A stretch of 5,445 bases of DNA, taken from an uncultured Ruminococcus sp. Its GTDB lineage: Bacteria > Bacillota > Clostridia > Oscillospirales > Ruminococcaceae. A program made the position numbers and the translations under genes. The notes below the pieces were generated by a model that was not told the DNA's origin, made no database searches, and worked only from the letters and a program-made list of their open reading frames with translations. Positions 5,147 to 5,445 of the stretch are shown here, one piece after another. Numbering within the stretch: the stretch's first letter is position 1; every line of letters starts with the position of its first letter. The stretch covers positions 1 through 5,445 of the forward strand of contig CALGTV010000014.1 in the NCBI GenBank assembly GCA_937902395.1, given 5' to 3'.

Positions 5147-5291
5147 GCAAAGAGGAAAACCTTCGGAGAACAAGGAAGGGAAAAACAAAACTGGTACAAA
5201 AGTCGGCTTTTCCCTCCCTTTTTCCCCTACGGTTTTCCTCTCTGCACTCTCTTTTCCCTCTCCCCTTTTTCCCTCCCTTTGCCGACTTTTG
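5147..5291. repeat. Polypyrimidine mirror-repeat element with inverted arms
   Basis: An 11-bp inverted repeat, CAAAAGTCGGC (5197-5207) and its complement (5281-5291), encloses 73 nt that are almost all C and T on the plus strand (5208-5280). Bases 5209-5228 read backwards are identical to 5261-5280, a 20-nt mirror repeat; the shared core TTTCCCTCCCTTT is itself mirror-symmetric. A second, overlapping fold pairs 5147-5161 with 5231-5245 (14 of 15 bp). Such tracts can form triplex (H-DNA) or hairpin structures. It lies about 105 bp upstream of the hom operon promoter. Its origin and role are unknown. Confidence 0.7.
5256..5277 (-). other. Predicted G-quadruplex motif
   Basis: Read on the minus strand, four G runs of 3, 3, 4 and 3 bases are separated by loops of 1, 5 and 3 bases, which satisfies the usual G3+N1-7 rule. 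The plus strand would be the matching C-rich i-motif candidate. The mirror copy at 5212-5227 has only three runs. Folding in vivo is inferred. Confidence 0.6.
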
Positions 5292-5445
5292 ACGTTGGGA
5301 AATATATTAAATACAAAGCTTATTAAATTCACTTGATTCATTATTTCTTTCATACATCTGTTATAGAAACTTCTTATTTATATTGATACTAATCCCTGAA
5401 ACAACAGTAGACAAATCTAATGGCATAAATGCCGTATGTCATCGT

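Larger units (their letters stand above)
5053..5445. other. Gene-free intergenic stretch
   Basis: No credible coding region is seen here. A 71-codon open frame on the minus strand (5138-5353) is low-complexity, rich in K, E, R and G, because it crosses the polypyrimidine tract, and it has no ribosome binding site. The last bases include a small GGCA/TGCC hairpin (5422-5433). The main content is the structural element at 5147-5291. Confidence 0.7.

Noticed and set aside
5197..5291. Reading the inverted-repeat element as a CRISPR fragment or an insertion sequence
   Set aside because: There are no regularly spaced repeats, no transposase frame and no clear target-site duplication beside the arms.
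5138..5353. 71-codon open frame on the minus strand, rich in K/E/R/G
   Set aside because: Its composition comes from the purine-rich strand of the polypyrimidine tract; there is no ribosome binding site and no recognisable domain.
5422..5433. GGCA/TGCC mini-hairpin near the right edge
   Set aside because: A 4-bp stem is expected by chance and has no T tract or gene context.
5389..5445. Possible C-terminal end of a minus-strand gene entering from the right edge (stop codon at 5389-5391)
   Set aside because: Only 18 codons are visible, cysteine- and tyrosine-rich, with no recognisable family; too short to support.

Overview
The window looks like chromosomal DNA from a low-GC Gram-positive anaerobe (Firmicutes, Clostridia; a Ruminococcus-like gut lineage is a guess from style, not shown by any marker). 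The reasons are strong AAGGAG-type ribosome binding sites, near-consensus TTGACA-17-TATAAT promoters in AT-rich spacers, a glycyl-radical activase, and an ACT-domain protein of the UPF0735/PheB type known mainly from Firmicutes. The genes are core metabolism. No phage, transposase, CRISPR array, tRNA or rRNA is visible.

Layout: 1-149 is gene-free AT-rich DNA with one long imperfect inverted repeat (13-68). A hairpin terminator (144-174, minus) closes a minus-strand dCMP deaminase gene (187-669). A 200-bp divergent control region (670-869) holds a promoter for each direction. Each has a 17-bp spacer, a 20-bp-offset direct repeat lies exactly between the two -35 boxes, and the deaminase leader contains a long hairpin. 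Rightward runs a two-gene unit: cca (tRNA CCA-end nucleotidyltransferase, 870-2201) and pflA (pyruvate formate-lyase activase, 2198-2938), overlapping by 4 nt. A small membrane protein of the DUF1294 type (2925-3197, minus) converges on pflA and overlaps it by 14 nt. The first terminator I can see for the rightward transcript (3222-3248) lies beyond the DUF1294 gene. Back to back with it is the terminator (3251-3276, minus) of a complete minus-strand operon: promoter 5013-5041, UPF0735 ACT-domain gene (4512-4955), then homoserine dehydrogenase hom (3286-4479).

Functionally, the hom operon makes the homoserine branch-point enzyme for Thr/Met synthesis together with a free-standing ACT-plus-HTH protein. 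Hom itself has a C-terminal tail without the usual ACT signature, so the separate ACT protein could be the sensor. The promoter carries several GTAC-containing inverted repeats, one at the predicted +1 and others around the -35, that look like operators.

From 5053 to 5445 no credible gene is seen. This stretch contains the strangest DNA of the window, at 5147-5291: 11-bp inverted repeat arms enclose a nearly pure polypyrimidine tract. Its two 20-nt ends are exact mirror images, and one of them forms part of a canonical four-run G-quadruplex motif on the minus strand. I found no convincing new multi-gene system. The best leads are this structural element, the operator cluster of the hom operon, and the antisense arrangement of cca-pflA over DUF1294.
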